17,342 bases of DNA from an uncultured Bacteroidota bacterium (GTDB taxonomy: Bacteria; Bacteroidota; Bacteroidia; Chitinophagales; Chitinophagaceae). The stretch's first letter is position 1; the number at the start of each line of letters is the position of its first letter. Below are positions 1-7,492 of this stretch, in pieces. Where the stretch lies: the NCBI GenBank assembly GCA_903913355.1, contig CAIWKU010000371.1, positions 1 to 17,342 of the forward strand, read 5' to 3'. Under the pieces are notes generated by a model. That model had not been told where the DNA came from. It made no database searches and saw only the letters and a list, made by a program, of their open reading frames with translations. Made by a program: the position numbers and the translations under genes.

Positions 1-1
1 C

Positions 2-625
2 AGAATATATATACTTTCTATTTGCCTGTTTTGCTTTTTTAATACAAAAGCGCAGGCTCCTGAAAGCGAACTACAAAACCAAAAAGTGCCTGCTGTTTTC
101 AGGGCTTTATTCAAAACCAATAAAGGCGATTTTATTATTGAAGCCCATCGGGATTGGTCGCCAAAAGGGGTTGACCGCTTATACCAACTCATTCGTTCAG
201 GGTTTTATGATAATACCGTATTATTCAGGGTAGAACAAAATTTTGTGATACAGTTTGGCATTTCTGATACCCCCGCAGTGAATCGTTTTTGGGACGCCAG
301 AAAAATACCTGATGAACCCGTTCTCATGAAAAATGAGAAAGGCATTATATCCTATGCCCGGGGAGGAGTTAACGACAGGGCTACTCAATTATTCATCAAT
401 ACGGTTAACAATCCTTTGCTTGATACCGTGCTTCGTGCCGGATTAAAAGGATATACGCCTATTGCCAAAGTGATCCAGGGAATGGATGTTGTGGCAGGGT
501 TTAATGGAAAGTATGGAAGATCAACGCTGGCAATACAGGATTCTGTATACAAATATGGGAACCGATACCTTGAGACCCACTATCCGGGTCTGGATAGGAT
601 ATTATCTGCCAAGTTGATACAATAG
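2..625 (+). CDS. Cyclophilin-type peptidylprolyl isomerase, exported; 5' end outside the window
   Basis: Likely catalyses cis-trans isomerisation of prolyl bonds in the periplasm. The frame is open to the left edge. A GTG at 86 could be called as a start, but the upstream codons read as the end of a signal peptide (hydrophobic ILSICLFCFF, then NTKAQA), so the true start lies before base 1. The cyclophilin core is visible: FKTNKGDFIIEAHRDWSP strand, GVDRLYQLIRSGFYDNTVLFRV, then NFVIQFG, ISYARGG and QLFINTVNN (the family's FxxxNFMIQxG and SQFFI blocks), and the closing PIAKVIQGMDVV. The catalytic Arg and the Gln/Phe positions appear kept; the usual GSQ before FFI reads RATQ. The short loops suggest a bacterial single-domain enzyme. 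The stop is followed by a weak hairpin and then a LysE-type gene on the same strand. Family assignment is confident; substrate is unknown. Confidence 0.88.
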   Translation, partial: RIYILSICLFCFFNTKAQAPESELQNQKVPAVFRALFKTNKGDFIIEAHRDWSPKGVDRLYQLIRSGFYDNTVLFRVEQNFVIQFGISDTPAVNRFWDARKIPDEPVLMKNEKGIISYARGGVNDRATQLFINTVNNPLLDTVLRAGLKGYTPIAKVIQGMDVVAGFNGKYGRSTLAIQDSVYKYGNRYLETHYPGLDRILSAKLIQ

Positions 626-628
626 AGA

Positions 629-667
629 TTAAATCTGTAGAAAGAGAACCAACGGAAACAGATTTTT
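629..667 (+). terminator. Possible terminator after the prolyl isomerase gene
   Basis: An 8-base inverted repeat, AAATCTGT (631-638) and ACAGATTT (658-665), has a 19-base loop and runs into five T residues (663-667). The position directly after the stop codon suits a terminator, but the long loop and low GC make it weak. Confidence 0.35.
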
Positions 668-718
668 AAAAATTAGCACTTACTTTCGGTATTCATAACA
701 CAAAGACAGACTCAGGGA

Positions 719-1375
719 ATGATAGCTGCAATAATTAAAGGATTGGTTCTGGGTTTTTTTCTTGCCATTTCGGTTGGCCCGGTCATTTTTGCAATCCTCA
801 AACAAAGTATCAATAACGGACATAAAGCAGGATATATATTTGTAGCAGGCATATCTGTTAGTGATATTACGCTGGTGCTGATCTGTAATTTTTTCACTTC
901 CCTGTTTGCCTCAGCACTCAATCACCGAACATTTATTGCTGTTGCGGGAAGTATCTTCTTAGTGATAATGGGTATTTATACGCTTTTCTTTAAAAAAGTA
1001 AAAACCGACGAAGCGAATAATATTCTGGAGAAAAGTTTTAAAACACACCAATATATCGGGTTTTTTGTGTCTGGATTTTTTATCAATATCCTAAACCCCG
1101 CTGTATTTATTTTCTGGTTTGCCTGGACAGCAGCCATACTGGCCGATTCGCAAACGGCCCCTCATCCGCTTGAATACCGCGCCATTGTTTTTGGCACCTG
1201 TTTATTATTTGTTTTGAGCACCGATTTATTAAAAGTTGCTTTGGCCGCAAGGGTAAGACCCAAACTAACTCCCAAGATTCTGCTTAATATAAACCGACTG
1301 TCCGGATTAATACTGATTGGTTTTGGCGTAGCACTTTGCTGGGGAGTGCTGCAGTATGGCGATCAGATTAAATAA
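719..1375 (+). CDS. LysE/RhtB-family amino-acid exporter
   Basis: A 218-residue integral membrane protein of the LysE/RhtB translocator superfamily, which exports amino acids or related small molecules across the inner membrane. The N-terminal segment GLVLGFFLAISVGPVIFAIL carries the family's Gly-Pro signature in the first helix. About six hydrophobic segments follow, including VAGISVSDITLVLICNFF, TFIAVAGSIFLVIMGIYTLFF, FFVSGFFINILNPAVFIFWFAW (the conserved N-P-x-x-x-x-F-W segment) and a C-terminal GLILIGFGVALCWGVL. Length matches the family's usual 200-220 residues. The start is ATG at 719 after CAGGGA, a rare Shine-Dalgarno-like sequence here. Neighbours do not reveal the substrate: a prolyl isomerase gene lies upstream, and a secreted protein gene follows 91 bases downstream. 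Confidence 0.88.
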   Translation: MIAAIIKGLVLGFFLAISVGPVIFAILKQSINNGHKAGYIFVAGISVSDITLVLICNFFTSLFASALNHRTFIAVAGSIFLVIMGIYTLFFKKVKTDEANNILEKSFKTHQYIGFFVSGFFINILNPAVFIFWFAWTAAILADSQTAPHPLEYRAIVFGTCLLFVLSTDLLKVALAARVRPKLTPKILLNINRLSGLILIGFGVALCWGVLQYGDQIK

Positions 1376-1466
1376 GCCGGACAGTTATTTCATTGCAATT
1401 CTGATCAGTTCCATCTTTAACGTTCTATTAGTATAAATCGGTTTTTCACGGATTATCTTACAGTAA

Positions 1467-2057
1467 ATGAAACCGCTGCTCATACTTCTCATTCTTTTAG
1501 GTAGTGTTTGCCTGGCCTACCCACAATCAGACCTCCTGGTTTTGAAGCAAAGAAACCAGACCATTCAAACCTGGATACCCGGCAGCTTTCTTAGTTTTCA
1601 GTTTAGTAGTATGCAATGGATCCAGGGATATATTAAAGCAGTAAGAAATGATTCTATATTGCTGGATATGGTGATATTGGAGCGGGTTCCTAATCAATTT
1701 GGTTTCCTTCGGATTGATACGGCCAAAATGGGTTTATTGAAGTTTCATGTGAATGAGATCTATGGTATGCCCAAGCGGGTTTTTAATAACGGGATCCTTA
1801 CCAATGGCGCTTTATTTCAATTAGGCGGAGGGGCGTATATTTTTCTGAATATTTTCAATAGCCTGATTCATAAAGATCCTGTTTTCGGAAATGCCAATCT
1901 GCCCGGTCTGAGTATTGCTGCGGGCGCTTTTTTAATAGGAGAAGTATTGGCTTCAACCCATAAGACCTATATCACCCTGGGAAAAAAATATACAATGAAA
2001 ACAATCCATCTCGCAAACCAGGAAAATGGAGGTGTTGAGACTAAGAAAGGTTTATAG
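1467..2057 (+). CDS. Secreted protein of unknown function upstream of mtgA
   Basis: I do not recognise this 196-residue protein. It begins with a clear signal peptide (MKPLLILLILLGSVCLAYPQ) and should be exported. The mature part starts with a beta-rich stretch around residues 25-95: FSSMQWIQGYIKAVRNDSI, a small barrel-like pattern seen in many Bacteroidota envelope proteins. Residues about 114-155 are Gly/Ala-rich and hydrophobic (ALFQLGGGAYIFLNIFN, LSIAAGAFLIGEVLAS), enough for one or two membrane-associated helices. The end reads THKTYITLGKKYTMKTIHL, possibly a terminal strand. No catalytic motif is visible. The stop lies 14 bases before mtgA, so the two are probably co-transcribed; that makes an envelope role plausible but unproven. 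Confidence 0.72.
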   Translation: MKPLLILLILLGSVCLAYPQSDLLVLKQRNQTIQTWIPGSFLSFQFSSMQWIQGYIKAVRNDSILLDMVILERVPNQFGFLRIDTAKMGLLKFHVNEIYGMPKRVFNNGILTNGALFQLGGGAYIFLNIFNSLIHKDPVFGNANLPGLSIAAGAFLIGEVLASTHKTYITLGKKYTMKTIHLANQENGGVETKKGL

Positions 2058-2071
2058 TATATTGCCCACAG

Positions 2072-2797
2072 ATGCCCACTAAGAGTAAATCATTTTTCAG
2101 TAGCGCCTGGCGATGGATAAAAAGAATTTTTCTTTTTATGTTTTGCTCTTCCTTACTGTACCTCTGTATTTGTATATGGCTAATGCCACCCATTACGATG
2201 ATGCAGGTTAGTAATTCAGCTGGTTATGGATTTAGAAGAAATTATGTTAGTTGGGATAATATTTCCAATAATGTAAAACTGGCAGCTATTGCCAGCGAAG
2301 ACCAGGCATTTCCTGATCATGATGGTTTTGACTGGGATGCCATCGAAAAAAGTTTACAACCCAAAAAGAAAGGAAAAAAGACCAAAATACCCCTTGGTGG
2401 AGGTGCCAGTACCATTACACAACAAACCGCTAAAAATGTTTTTTTGTGGAACGGAGGAAGCATTACCCGCTATGTTCGCAAAATACCGGAAGTATATTTC
2501 ACCAAAATGATTGAATGGATTTGGGGTAAGAAACGAATTCTGGAAGTATACCTGAATGTGATTGAAATGGGTCCTGGTATTTTTGGTATTGATGCAGCGG
2601 CGCATGCATATTTTGGTAAATCTGCTAAAGACCTTACCAGACAGGAAGCCGCCATGATCATTGCGTGTTTACCTAATCCCAAACGCTTTTCAGTAAAACC
2701 CATGAGCAGAAGAGTGAGTTGGAGATATCCTCAGATATTACAACAAATGCATAATATAGAAGATGATGAAGATATTATCAGTCTATTAAACAAATAG
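2072..2797 (+). CDS. mtgA: Monofunctional peptidoglycan glycosyltransferase (GT51)
   Basis: Polymerises lipid II into glycan strands at the periplasmic face of the inner membrane, without a transpeptidase domain. Residues 17-37 form one N-terminal membrane anchor. GT51 motifs follow in order: ASEDQAFPDHDGFDWDAI (catalytic Glu76), GGGASTITQQTAKNVFLW (residues 110-126), RKIPE (136-140), KKRILEVYLNVIEMGPGIFG (153-172) and AAMIIACLPNPKRFSV. The 241-residue length fits MtgA rather than a bifunctional class A penicillin-binding protein. A Lys-rich insert (PKKKGKKTK, about 97-105) precedes the GASTITQQ motif. Start ATG 2072 lies 14 bases after the preceding secreted-protein gene, suggesting one transcript. 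The gene converges on the nadR-like gene, and both stop codons sit inside one palindrome. Confidence 0.95.
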   Translation: MPTKSKSFFSSAWRWIKRIFLFMFCSSLLYLCICIWLMPPITMMQVSNSAGYGFRRNYVSWDNISNNVKLAAIASEDQAFPDHDGFDWDAIEKSLQPKKKGKKTKIPLGGGASTITQQTAKNVFLWNGGSITRYVRKIPEVYFTKMIEWIWGKKRILEVYLNVIEMGPGIFGIDAAAHAYFGKSAKDLTRQEAAMIIACLPNPKRFSVKPMSRRVSWRYPQILQQMHNIEDDEDIISLLNK

Positions 2798-2824
2798 CCA
2801 ATTAGCTATTGGCCATTTGTTTAA
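2786..2824. terminator. Bidirectional palindrome spanning two convergent stop codons
   Basis: TTAAACAAAT (2786-2795), A, GCCAAT (2797-2802), loop TAGCT, ATTGGC (2808-2813), C, ATTTGTTTAA (2815-2824): 16 paired positions per arm with one A/C mismatch. Each strand reads ATTTGTTTAA after the GC core, so it can serve mtgA (+) and the nadR-like gene (-). The TAG of mtgA and the TAA of the opposite gene are both inside it. Confidence 0.7.
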
Positions 2825-3395
2825 CTGCGTTAATCGCAGATTGCACTCTTTCTTCATAATTTCCATGAATCTCAACCCAGGGAACATGCTGGTTGGTCAA
2901 CAGGTCCTTATAGATATAATACAATTCTTTTCGATTGGCTTCATCGGGGTATTCGCGCAATTCATCTTTTACCCAGGGAAGATCAACATCACATAATATA
3001 TACAAATCGTATTCTCTTGATACAATTTCGTTGAGTATAAACTGGTGACATTGATTAAATACATACTCTGCACATACTTTCATTACATACATATCCGTAT
3101 CTATAAAAAGTAAGGGAGGAGTTGAACTGGTTGATAATGTTTGTGGGTTTACCCATTTATTCGCATCCACTTTTGACCATTGGTTATTCACTATCGCCGA
3201 ATACTCATCTTCCAGCGCCAATTGACCTTTTGCAATCGTTAACAGGTCATCAAAATCATAATCTTTTCCATTGGTCATTAAATATTCCCGGGCAAACTCA
3301 GGGCACCATTCTGTTCCAAAATATTGGGCCAGCAATTCACAAAGTGTGCTTTTGCCTGTTGATTCCGGACCGATGATGACGATTTTTTTTACCAT
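2802..3395 (-). CDS. nadR: NadR-like ATPase / ribosylnicotinamide kinase
   Basis: A 197-residue P-loop protein matching the C-terminal kinase domain of NadR, which phosphorylates nicotinamide riboside to NMN. The Walker A motif is GPESTGKS at residues 9-16. Next come the characteristic WCPEFAREYLMTNG segment, DYDFDDLLTIAKGQLALEDE, a FIDTDMYVMKV segment, and a Walker-B-like ILCDVDLPWVKDELRE stretch before a lid-like EANRKELYYIYKDLL. The NMN adenylyltransferase and helix-turn-helix domains of enterobacterial NadR are absent, as is common for stand-alone Bacteroidota versions. Its position after pnuC supports nicotinamide riboside salvage: PnuC imports and this kinase traps by phosphorylation. 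A 90-base gap with a hairpin repeat separates them. The gene symbol reflects homology to one domain only. Confidence 0.85.
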   Translation of the reverse strand: MVKKIVIIGPESTGKSTLCELLAQYFGTEWCPEFAREYLMTNGKDYDFDDLLTIAKGQLALEDEYSAIVNNQWSKVDANKWVNPQTLSTSSTPPLLFIDTDMYVMKVCAEYVFNQCHQFILNEIVSREYDLYILCDVDLPWVKDELREYPDEANRKELYYIYKDLLTNQHVPWVEIHGNYEERVQSAINAVKQMANS

Positions 3396-3411
3396 AAAAA
3401 ATAAAAATATC

Positions 3412-3498
3412 GAATGTTGAACAAGGAATGTAGAATGTGGAAGGATTTTTTATTTCTCCATTCGCTATTTCTTGTTCAAAATTCATTATTCAATATTC
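3412..3498. repeat. GAAT-rich inverted repeat between pnuC and nadR
   Basis: The left arm (3412-3443) contains GAACAAGGAATG, TAGAATG and GGAAG. The reverse complement of the right arm (about 3453-3498) reads GAACAAGAAAT, GCGAATG and GAGAA, preceded by GAATATTGAATAATGAA. The 7-base ends GAACAAG/CTTGTTC pair perfectly and most inner bases pair, forming a long imperfect hairpin. The units are degenerate GAATNTTGAA-like words. The pnuC stop codon (3486-3488) lies inside the right arm. It is compatible with a dispersed REP-like intergenic element of Bacteroidota; other copies cannot be checked here. Confidence 0.6.
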
Positions 3499-4112
3499 CC
3501 CTTTTTCTTCCATTCCATCAACCCTGCCACCGCAAGAACCAGTAGCACAAAAAACTGTACGCTTGTAAATACATATCCTTTGATAAAGTATAAGGGAATA
3601 GAGGCAAGATTGGTGGCAATCCACCAGATCCAGCTTTCAATTTTCTTTTTGGCCATTAGCCACATGCCCGTATATGCCGTGGCAGAAGCAAAAGCATCAG
3701 CCCAGGGAATGGCTTCGGGGGCGAAAGCCTGTTTAGCCCAGGAGAGAGAAAAAAAGATGACGATATAAAAGACGGAGAAAAACAGTAATTGCTGTATCCA
3801 CTCTTTTCGATTACTATAAGTGATATGCAGAACCCGTTCATTTTTCTGCCTGTCTTTTTTAGACCAGAGGATCCATCCATAAATACTCATAATCGTATAG
3901 TAGAAATTCACACTCGCTTCACCATATAAATGCCCCTTTACACTGAGGTATATATAAAAGATCGTATTGATAAGACCCACAGGGTATACAAGAATATTCT
4001 CTTTTCTGCTAAACCAAACACTGCCTATTCCCGCAATAACTGCAATAAACTCAAGTGGGCCTGTTTGTTGCAACCCAGAGATTAATTGGTGATAAAATTC
4101 TGGTATACTCAT
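3486..4112 (-). CDS. pnuC: Nicotinamide riboside transporter PnuC
   Basis: A 208-residue polytopic inner-membrane protein of the PnuC family, which moves nicotinamide riboside (or a related vitamin in relatives) by facilitated diffusion. Visible features are LEFIAVIAGIGSVWFSRKEN, YPVGLINTIFYIYLSV, the signature NFYYTIMSIYGWILWSKKD, and later helices QQLLFFSVFYIVIFFSLSW, AYTGMWLMAKKKIESWIWWI and FFVLLVLAVAGLMEW. The W-x-x-W pair in the YGWILW block and the IESWIWW block are typical substrate-pocket positions. The adjacent NadR-like kinase argues for nicotinamide riboside over thiamine, and I see no TPP-riboswitch-like sequence upstream. ATG 4112 lies 6 bases after the stop of the glycosyltransferase gene, so translation is probably coupled. 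The C-terminal GNIE and stop fall in the repeat listed above. Confidence 0.92.
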   Translation of the reverse strand: MSIPEFYHQLISGLQQTGPLEFIAVIAGIGSVWFSRKENILVYPVGLINTIFYIYLSVKGHLYGEASVNFYYTIMSIYGWILWSKKDRQKNERVLHITYSNRKEWIQQLLFFSVFYIVIFFSLSWAKQAFAPEAIPWADAFASATAYTGMWLMAKKKIESWIWWIATNLASIPLYFIKGYVFTSVQFFVLLVLAVAGLMEWKKKGNIE

Positions 4113-4118
4113 GTGTAT

Positions 4119-5645
4119 TTATTTTGGAAGAACAAAACTGCTGTCAGCGAAAGTATATACAGCACCGTCTGCCAATTGTTTTTCGAAAATTATTTTTTTA
4201 TGTTGTTTGATAAAGTTAATATCTACCAGGTCCGGATTAAAACCATCGTTTAACCAGATGACAGAAAAACCTTTGTTTTGTAATAGCGCGGATCTCTCCT
4301 CCGAAATTTCTTTATGAGGCAATGGCAGGGAATGAATACCTGCTAAAAAATATGCTGCATCATATGCATCTGAATAAAGGATAGGTGAAAGGAGGGTTTT
4401 ATTATTTCGGATGTATTGAATGGTGGCAGATTCTTTCCAGGAGTCTTCCGTATATCCGGGTATACCGGCATCTTTAATGCCTTCCCATGCTTCGGCATTC
4501 TGTGAGTATTGGTGATAAGCAAAGCCAGAATAAATAATCAATACAGGCAATAGCAAAAGCCATTTTTTTCTATAAACCATTTTTTGTAAAGATGCCGGTA
4601 TCCAACTGCTTCCCACAAGTAATAATGGAATATAAATAGGAGATAATAACCGGCTACTCAAATCCTCGAAACGAGAAACCGATGCAATGGTGATCATGAA
4701 AAGAAGATACACCACAAAAAACAAGCTTATAATCGTTTCGAATGAATGATAAAATTGTTGCTGTAGAATTCGGAAAACAATTGAATACACAGACACCATA
4801 AAAACCAGTAAAACCAGAATGATCGTAATCAGTGCATACCCATGTAAAAAAGGAAGCCAATCACTTACCGTATTGCCTACTTGTAATAGTGTATCCCCTA
4901 AAGTGCGCAATGCTTTTTCTCTTACGCCGGTAGTACTTCCACTTACCATATGATTATGTATCAGGTTGGCAACAATACCCGAAACAGCGATCATGCCAAA
5001 TACCAGCAAGTGTTTGATTTTTTTAATAGCACCCAGGTCTCCATCAAATAAAATAAAAGCCCCACCAGTAATCACCAGACTAATTCCGGCATACCTGGTT
5101 AGAAAACATAAGCCGGTAATGATGGAAAAAAAAATAAGATTGCGGGAGCTGTGATTTTTGCCATAAGTATAAGCCGCTATGAAAAAAGTAACCGATAAAA
5201 ATATAAACAGGGTCTCAGACCAAAGCATGGAATAGATTTCAAGTAATACCGGACTAAACGAAAGCAATGCCAGTAGCAGCAGTTTATAAAGCGGGGAAGT
5301 ATTTTGCTGTCGACTAATGATAAAACTTGTCATAAACAGGATACCCCCAAACAGAATAATATGTAGCACTGGTGCAAACTGTAATGGAGATAACCCGGTT
5401 ACCAACATTACAAGACTGAGCGTGGAAGGATAGCCGACAGGAAAATCAACCAGCGGATACTGGTTAAAATCAACCAGCGAAAAATGGTTGCGTATATTTT
5501 CTGCTACGGTTAAATAAGTTACCGAATCGGGAGAAATACCGATACCGCTATGCCGGGTATAGAGCAAGAGAAAAACACCAACGGTTACCGAAGCCAGCAA
5601 AGCATCCCAATGTTTCTTGATAAATATTGCAACGCTGCTGTTCAT
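4119..5645 (-). CDS. Polytopic membrane glycosyltransferase, GT39/PMT-like
   Basis: A protein of 508 residues from ATG 5645. A TTG at 5696 would add 17 residues (MGYATYF...), but the ATG gives a normal N-in start (NSSVAIFIKKHWDALL) before the first helix. About ten hydrophobic helices are followed by a soluble C-terminal domain of roughly 120 residues. The first loop holds GISPDSVTYLTVAENIR, where the acidic residue of GT-C fold enzymes is expected; these transfer sugars from polyprenyl-phosphate donors on the outer membrane face. FLTRYAGISLVITGG also resembles the family. The acceptor is unknown, and close family placement is less certain than the GT-C architecture. It sits 6 bases upstream of pnuC, an odd operon partner for a vitamin transporter. 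Confidence 0.72.
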   Translation of the reverse strand: MNSSVAIFIKKHWDALLASVTVGVFLLLYTRHSGIGISPDSVTYLTVAENIRNHFSLVDFNQYPLVDFPVGYPSTLSLVMLVTGLSPLQFAPVLHIILFGGILFMTSFIISRQQNTSPLYKLLLLALLSFSPVLLEIYSMLWSETLFIFLSVTFFIAAYTYGKNHSSRNLIFFSIITGLCFLTRYAGISLVITGGAFILFDGDLGAIKKIKHLLVFGMIAVSGIVANLIHNHMVSGSTTGVREKALRTLGDTLLQVGNTVSDWLPFLHGYALITIILVLLVFMVSVYSIVFRILQQQFYHSFETIISLFFVVYLLFMITIASVSRFEDLSSRLLSPIYIPLLLVGSSWIPASLQKMVYRKKWLLLLPVLIIYSGFAYHQYSQNAEAWEGIKDAGIPGYTEDSWKESATIQYIRNNKTLLSPILYSDAYDAAYFLAGIHSLPLPHKEISEERSALLQNKGFSVIWLNDGFNPDLVDINFIKQHKKIIFEKQLADGAVYTFADSSFVLPK

Positions 5646-5716
5646 GGTGATAAACGGTGTAAGGAATAATGATGTAAAATAAGTTGCATAACCCAATATG
5701 CAAGCATCCGCAATAC

Positions 5717-6244
5717 TTATCGTGCAAGAAGCGCTTTTTCAATCAGGTTTTGGTGATGTTGTACATGACAGGCGGTAAAATACAGCATTTCCCGAAATGT
5801 CAATTTTCCTAAGAGAGGATGGGGTAATATGTATTTATCCAAGGACTCCTCAGTATGTTTTGCAGTTTTCTGATTCAATTGGATAACCAACCCATTTAGA
5901 CGATTGAACTGTGTTTCTTTATTGAATGGATTACTATCAGCAGGAACAAAGGGACTAGAGGCTTTGCCACCAGCAGATAATTTTAGATTGTATTTGTCTA
6001 CCAATTCTGAATAGGATTTTGAGGGCCTGTTGGCTATACCAAACTTCCATTTGACCAAAAATTTGGGCAATCCAAAAGCCATATTTACGGGCGAAACGCT
6101 TTTAATAATATGATCCAGCTGTTGTACTGCATTCCATTTTTTAGGCGGAGAATAAGCAGCTTCATCATCGCTTAGGTTGCGAATCATTTCTATAAAATCA
6201 TGATGATTTTTTGTCATCAACTGAATGATCTCTTGTTTATTCAT
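5717..6244 (-). CDS. DinB-like four-helix-bundle protein
   Basis: A 175-residue protein of the DinB/YfiT-like superfamily, probable metal-dependent enzymes such as thiol transferases. The bundle is typical: helix 1 with NKQEIIQLMTKNHHDFIEMI, then the signature KKWNAVQQLDHIIKS, and a final helix YFTACHVQHHQNLIEKALL. Candidate metal ligands are His45 (LDHI), His160 and His164 (HVQHH), matching the family's three-histidine site. The substrate cannot be read from sequence. An upstream TTG at 6271 would overlap the preceding gene; ATG 6244 (MNKQEI) leaves a 13-base gap and is preferred. It is downstream of an NTF2-like lipoprotein gene on the same strand, and the pair is probably co-transcribed. 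Members near this one are often annotated only as DinB_2 domain proteins. Confidence 0.8.
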   Translation of the reverse strand: MNKQEIIQLMTKNHHDFIEMIRNLSDDEAAYSPPKKWNAVQQLDHIIKSVSPVNMAFGLPKFLVKWKFGIANRPSKSYSELVDKYNLKLSAGGKASSPFVPADSNPFNKETQFNRLNGLVIQLNQKTAKHTEESLDKYILPHPLLGKLTFREMLYFTACHVQHHQNLIEKALLAR

Positions 6245-6257
6245 GGTTAAATAGATA

Positions 6258-6746
6258 TTAATGTTGCTCAAAAAACCCTACCTGTCTCAAAAAAGAAACC
6301 TGGTCAAAATAACTTGCGTCACGTACAATTTTATGGTTTCTGATTTCAAGAATCGTACAGTTATGCAAACTATATTTTTTGTCAAGCATATAATCCGGTC
6401 CACCGTCCTCCAGAAATTTCATTGTGCCCGTTGACGTAAATTCAACTGAAACAGATGAATCACCGGGTAATATTTTTGTGATGGTATATACCAGATCAGG
6501 ACTCGACTTAAAATAGCGGCTATACACAGAATGGATTCCATTCTTTCCTTTTTCGGGTGCCGATAAATTAGGAGATTCTATCAAGGCGCTATCGCTATAC
6601 AAATTTTCGAGTGCTGCCAGGTCGTGTTTGTTTAACGCATCAAACCGGAGGGTTACCAACTCTGTATTGGTTAGCGTTGCCTGTTTGCAGGAAGAGAAAG
6701 AAAGCAGGCAGGCAACAAATAGAAAGAAGCTGTATTGTGTTTTCAT
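6258..6746 (-). CDS. NTF2/SnoaL-like lipoprotein
   Basis: A 162-residue predicted lipoprotein: MKTQYSFFLFVACLLSFSSC ends in a lipobox with Cys20 as the acylation site, so it should be anchored in the envelope. The remaining ~140 residues fit a single cone-shaped NTF2/SnoaL-like domain: TNTELVTLRFDALNKHDLAALENLYSD (first helices), IHSVYSRYFKSSPDLVYTITKILPG, SVSVEFTSTGTMKF, and the closing strands NCTILEIRNHKIVRDASYFDQVSFLRQVG. The Asp in the DASYFD block matches a position often acidic in ketosteroid-isomerase-like enzymes, but the family includes many non-enzymes and no activity is assigned. It leads a two-gene unit with the DinB-like gene. A weak promoter-like TATTTTTA lies upstream on this strand. 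Confidence 0.78.
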   Translation of the reverse strand: MKTQYSFFLFVACLLSFSSCKQATLTNTELVTLRFDALNKHDLAALENLYSDSALIESPNLSAPEKGKNGIHSVYSRYFKSSPDLVYTITKILPGDSSVSVEFTSTGTMKFLEDGGPDYMLDKKYSLHNCTILEIRNHKIVRDASYFDQVSFLRQVGFFEQH

Positions 6747-6800
6747 GGCAATGGAAATGCTTGCTTAAAAATAAAGCAATATTCTGCCAGTTCCATCAAC

Positions 6801-6830
6801 AAAAATGTTCCGGCTTCCCGGAACATTTTG
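6801..6830 (-). terminator. Strong rho-independent terminator of the Nfu gene
   Basis: Perfect 12-base arms AAAATGTTCCGG (6802-6813) and CCGGAACATTTT (6818-6829) enclose the 4-base loop CTTC. On the minus strand the stem ends in five T residues, 24 bases after the Nfu stop. The symmetry would allow function on the plus strand too, but no plus-strand gene ends here. Confidence 0.85.
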
Positions 6831-6853
6831 TAAAAAATCATCACCCAAACAAA

Positions 6854-7453
6854 TTATTCGGCTTCTGCTACCACTTCTTTTACTTCAGGAATCATTCGTT
6901 TCATCATTCCTTCAATGCCGGCTTTTAATGTGATCATAGAAGAGGGGCAACCACTACAGCTTCCCTGTAACATCAGGTTTACGACCCCTTCATTATAACT
7001 TTTAAACTGTATCGCGCCACCATCCATTTCAACGGCGGGCTTTACATAGTTTTCCAATAATTCTTTTACTCTTTTCACAATATCATCATCATCTGCGCTT
7101 ACCGTATTACCCGCTTCCTGTTTTACTTTGGCCAGTTCTTCTTCATTTACTACCATGCCGCCGTTTTCAAGATAATCTTTCAAAAACTCTTTGATGGCAG
7201 GTATTACGTCCTGCCAGTCTTCGGTATCCGATGTTTTGGTAAGGGTTACAAAATTGCTGGCAATAAACACGCTTTTAATAAAGGGAAACCCAAAAAGCTC
7301 TTTTGCCAAAGGAGAAGGCGCAGAAAGCGTTTCGTCGGCAAAATCAATGCTTTTGCCAGGGTATAATAGCTTATTAGCCACAAATTTCATGGTCTCCGGA
7401 TTCGGAGTCATTTCAGTATAAATACTGATGATGGGATTACCTGTCTTGATCAT
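6854..7453 (-). CDS. Nfu-type iron-sulfur cluster carrier
   Basis: A 199-residue Fe-S scaffold/carrier that delivers clusters to apo-proteins in the cytosol. The N-terminal Nfu_N domain is clear (EMTPNPETMKFVANKLLYPG, then SPLAKELFGFPFIKSVFIASNFVTLTK, residues about 14-95), joined by a short acidic linker (SADDDD) to the C-terminal NifU-like domain (about 125-199). The cluster-binding CSGC is at Cys166 and Cys169 within GSCSGCPSS, after KPAVEMDGGAIQF. A TTG at 7495 could extend the frame, but it lies inside a TAATTTTG promoter element, so ATG 7453 (MIKTGNPIISIYTEM) is chosen. The gene has its own promoter and terminator and appears monocistronic. It resembles eukaryotic-type NFU1 rather than E. 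coli NfuA. Confidence 0.93.
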   Translation of the reverse strand: MIKTGNPIISIYTEMTPNPETMKFVANKLLYPGKSIDFADETLSAPSPLAKELFGFPFIKSVFIASNFVTLTKTSDTEDWQDVIPAIKEFLKDYLENGGMVVNEEELAKVKQEAGNTVSADDDDIVKRVKELLENYVKPAVEMDGGAIQFKSYNEGVVNLMLQGSCSGCPSSMITLKAGIEGMMKRMIPEVKEVVAEAE

Positions 7454-7492
7454 AACACATCCTTTTAATAAAGCGGAGCCAAGCTCACATTG

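Noticed and set aside
3412..3498. CRISPR-like repeats
   Set aside because: The units are short, degenerate and arranged as one inverted pair, with no regular spacers.
5646..5696. TTG start adding 17 residues to the glycosyltransferase
   Set aside because: ATG 5645 gives a conventional charged N-terminus before the first helix, and the extension has no family support.
5646..5716. TPP riboswitch upstream of the pnuC operon
   Set aside because: The 70-base leader shows no THI-box-like sequence, and the NadR-like partner points to nicotinamide riboside.
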